From Oncomelania hupensis (Eukaryota > Mollusca > Gastropoda > Littorinimorpha > Pomatiopsidae), in the NCBI GenBank assembly GCA_036898135.1, contig CM072515.1, forward strand, positions 46,615,818 through 46,679,817: 64,000 nucleotides of DNA. The letters are read 5' to 3'. Of the stretch, positions 62,727 through 64,000 are shown in pieces. The notes under the pieces are model-generated. The model did not search any database, was not told where the DNA came from, and saw only the letters and a program-made list of their open reading frames with translations. The first letter of the stretch is position 1, and every line of letters starts with the position of its first letter. The position numbers and the translations under genes are program-made.

Positions 62727-63848
62727 ATGATGATGATGACGGATTACCGCAGCTGCCGCTACGACCACAATGCGGCAGTGTTCGGCGGTGCGGCAGCGCC
62801 AGGCGGCGGTCCGTACAACGGTGGTGACTTTTCTGACCCCCGTACCTTGATGGACATCTCGTACTCTCATCATGGACACCCAGGCCCCCACCAGGAGGTG
62901 TTCGGTCCACAGGCCTATTCACGAGGCTTGAGTCGCCAGTACAGTGACGTGTACGGCTATGGACCCTCAAATTCATCCTTCTCACCCCCACAACCCCCCT
63001 TTTTCCCCCCTGACCATCAGCACCCAGCATCCCTCGACTTCCGCTCTCGCGCACCCGTGACGTCATCAGCGTCATCGTCAGTGTCGTCATCAGTGGATAA
63101 GGACAAACATTTTCTGAGTAAAGAGGAAGATTCTAACAACAGTAGCAAGTCACAACACAGCCCTAACCACAACCACAGTCACAGCCATACCCTTAGTAGC
63201 TCCAGCAACACCACCACCAACAGCAGAACAGGGGTAGCCCTGGCAGACAGCAGTGTGACGGACGGCAGCAGCTCGCCAGCCAAACACCGCTGTTCACCCG
63301 CCCCGCTCTCCGCACGCTGCCACGACGTGAATCACGGAACGCCTGCAGGCCAAGGGGGATCAGGCGGGTCAGGGTGCGGACTGGACGACGACCTGAGTGA
63401 CGACGGAGGTGATAAAGATACGGGAGGTTCCCAGATGTCGGACGACTCGTCAGACGAACACCTGCCGCATGTGCTGGCGCCTGGCTACCACGGGCCTAAC
63501 CGTCGGTGTCTACTGTGGGCCTGCAAAGCCTGCAAGCGTAAGACGGTAGCCGTGGACCGTCGCAAAGCCGCCACCATGAGAGAACGGCGACGACTTAAGC
63601 GAGTCAACGAAGCCTTCGAGACTCTTAAACGCCGCACCTGCCCCAACCCCAACCAGCGACTGCCCAAAGTGGAGATCTTGCGCAACGCCATCGATTACAT
63701 CGAGAGTTTGGAGGAACTGCTGCACGGATCGCGCGTTGCTAGGGGCGATAGCGACGTCACGCCGGTCAATGCCGCCTGCGGACCAGGGGCAGGAAACTCC
63801 AACACCAACGACGCCAACTCTTCCTCCAGCGGCGGCTCCGACTACATG
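62727..63848 (+). CDS. MyoD: MyoD-family myogenic bHLH transcription factor, first coding exon
   Basis: This 374-codon exon encodes a nuclear E-box-binding factor that, in known families, pairs with E-proteins to switch on muscle genes. Residues 1-130 are Gly/Pro/Tyr-rich. Residues 130-245 are a low-complexity Ser/His/Asn linker with an acidic run ([12 protein letters not shown], about 230). The MyoD-specific Cys/His segment ([14 protein letters not shown], 259-272, with the Trp used for Pbx contact) precedes the bHLH (279-334: [13 protein letters not shown] basic region, [11 protein letters not shown] helix 1, [17 protein letters not shown] helix 2). The myogenic Ala282-Thr283 pair is intact, but the third myogenic-code position is Arg292 rather than Lys. 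Four Met codons open the frame, with the first chosen. Longer than vertebrate MyoD before the bHLH. The donor atg|gtgagt ends the exon in phase 0. Further exons run off the window. Confidence 0.95.
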
Positions 63849-63980
63849 GTGAGTTAATCACCATTCACACCATTTTCATTATGTTCCAAGATTATTTATT
63901 TATTTATTGTATGACTGCTGCCCGTTCATGCCAACTGACTAGATTGATGTATATATTTCTATACATTGTCTTGCAGGCAG
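63849..63980 (+). other. Short intron with two candidate acceptors
   Basis: The donor is gtgagt at 63849. Two acceptors 4 nt apart occur in cttgcaggcag: AG at 63975-63976 and AG at 63979-63980. With the first, translation would end after two residues (gca gct tga). With the second, the phase-0 frame stays open to the window end (ctt gag tta gat ...). A distant acceptor beyond the window is also possible. Confidence 0.5.
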
Positions 63981-64000
63981 CTTGAGTTAGATGCTGCTTC

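Overview
This is animal nuclear DNA. It contains spliced genes, a myogenic bHLH transcription factor, non-LTR retrotransposons, tRNA-derived SINEs, hAT transposons and very many long microsatellites. The MyoD-family protein and the repeat content suggest a lophotrochozoan, most likely a marine gastropod mollusc; the species cannot be fixed from the sequence alone. The one confidently functional protein-coding gene is at the right edge: the first coding exon of a MyoD-type myogenic regulatory factor (62,727-63,848, + strand), with a 5' UTR acceptor at 62,626 and a donor at 63,849. Its last exon or exons run off the window.

Layout. 1-6.1 kb: AT-rich sequence with a near-perfect 43-bp foldback (1,006-1,116) and one acidic open exon candidate on the minus strand. 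6.2-9.0 kb: an apparent transcription unit with a candidate first exon, then about 1.7 kb of tandem units shaped like splice acceptor / 6-nt exon / splice donor, then two diverged copies of a ~140-bp exon. 9.1-16.6 kb: copies of a LINE with an APE-type endonuclease, reverse transcriptase and a (GGATA)n tail, with SINEs. 16.6-24.1 kb: microsatellites and SINEs, including a composite whose middle resembles 5S rRNA. 24.7-27 kb, 36.9-38.3 kb, 41.8-44.7 kb and 46.9-53.6 kb: LINE copies interleaved with two other dispersed families, called here repeat A and repeat B. In 49.2-53.6 kb four elements are nested and each insertion can be ordered by its target-site duplication (TSD). 29.4-31 kb and 54.8-55.6 kb: hAT-like DNA transposons carrying zinc-finger N-terminal fragments. 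40.86 kb: an interstitial telomeric tract.

Two regions stand out. At 6.6-8.3 kb, about 30 units carry acceptor, 6-nt purine-rich segment and donor, separated by ~43-nt spacers that also hold branch-point-like motifs. At 57.15-57.53 kb, an unrelated array repeats directly joined AG|GTAA sites, the architecture of recursive (zero-length-exon) splice sites. It lies just after a CCAAT/GC-box promoter-like segment, in what may be the first intron of the MyoD-like gene. Links between these exons are inferred; no transcript data were available.

The rest is mostly repeat-derived or unrecognised non-coding sequence. Nearly all other open frames are microsatellite translations or decayed retroelement pieces.
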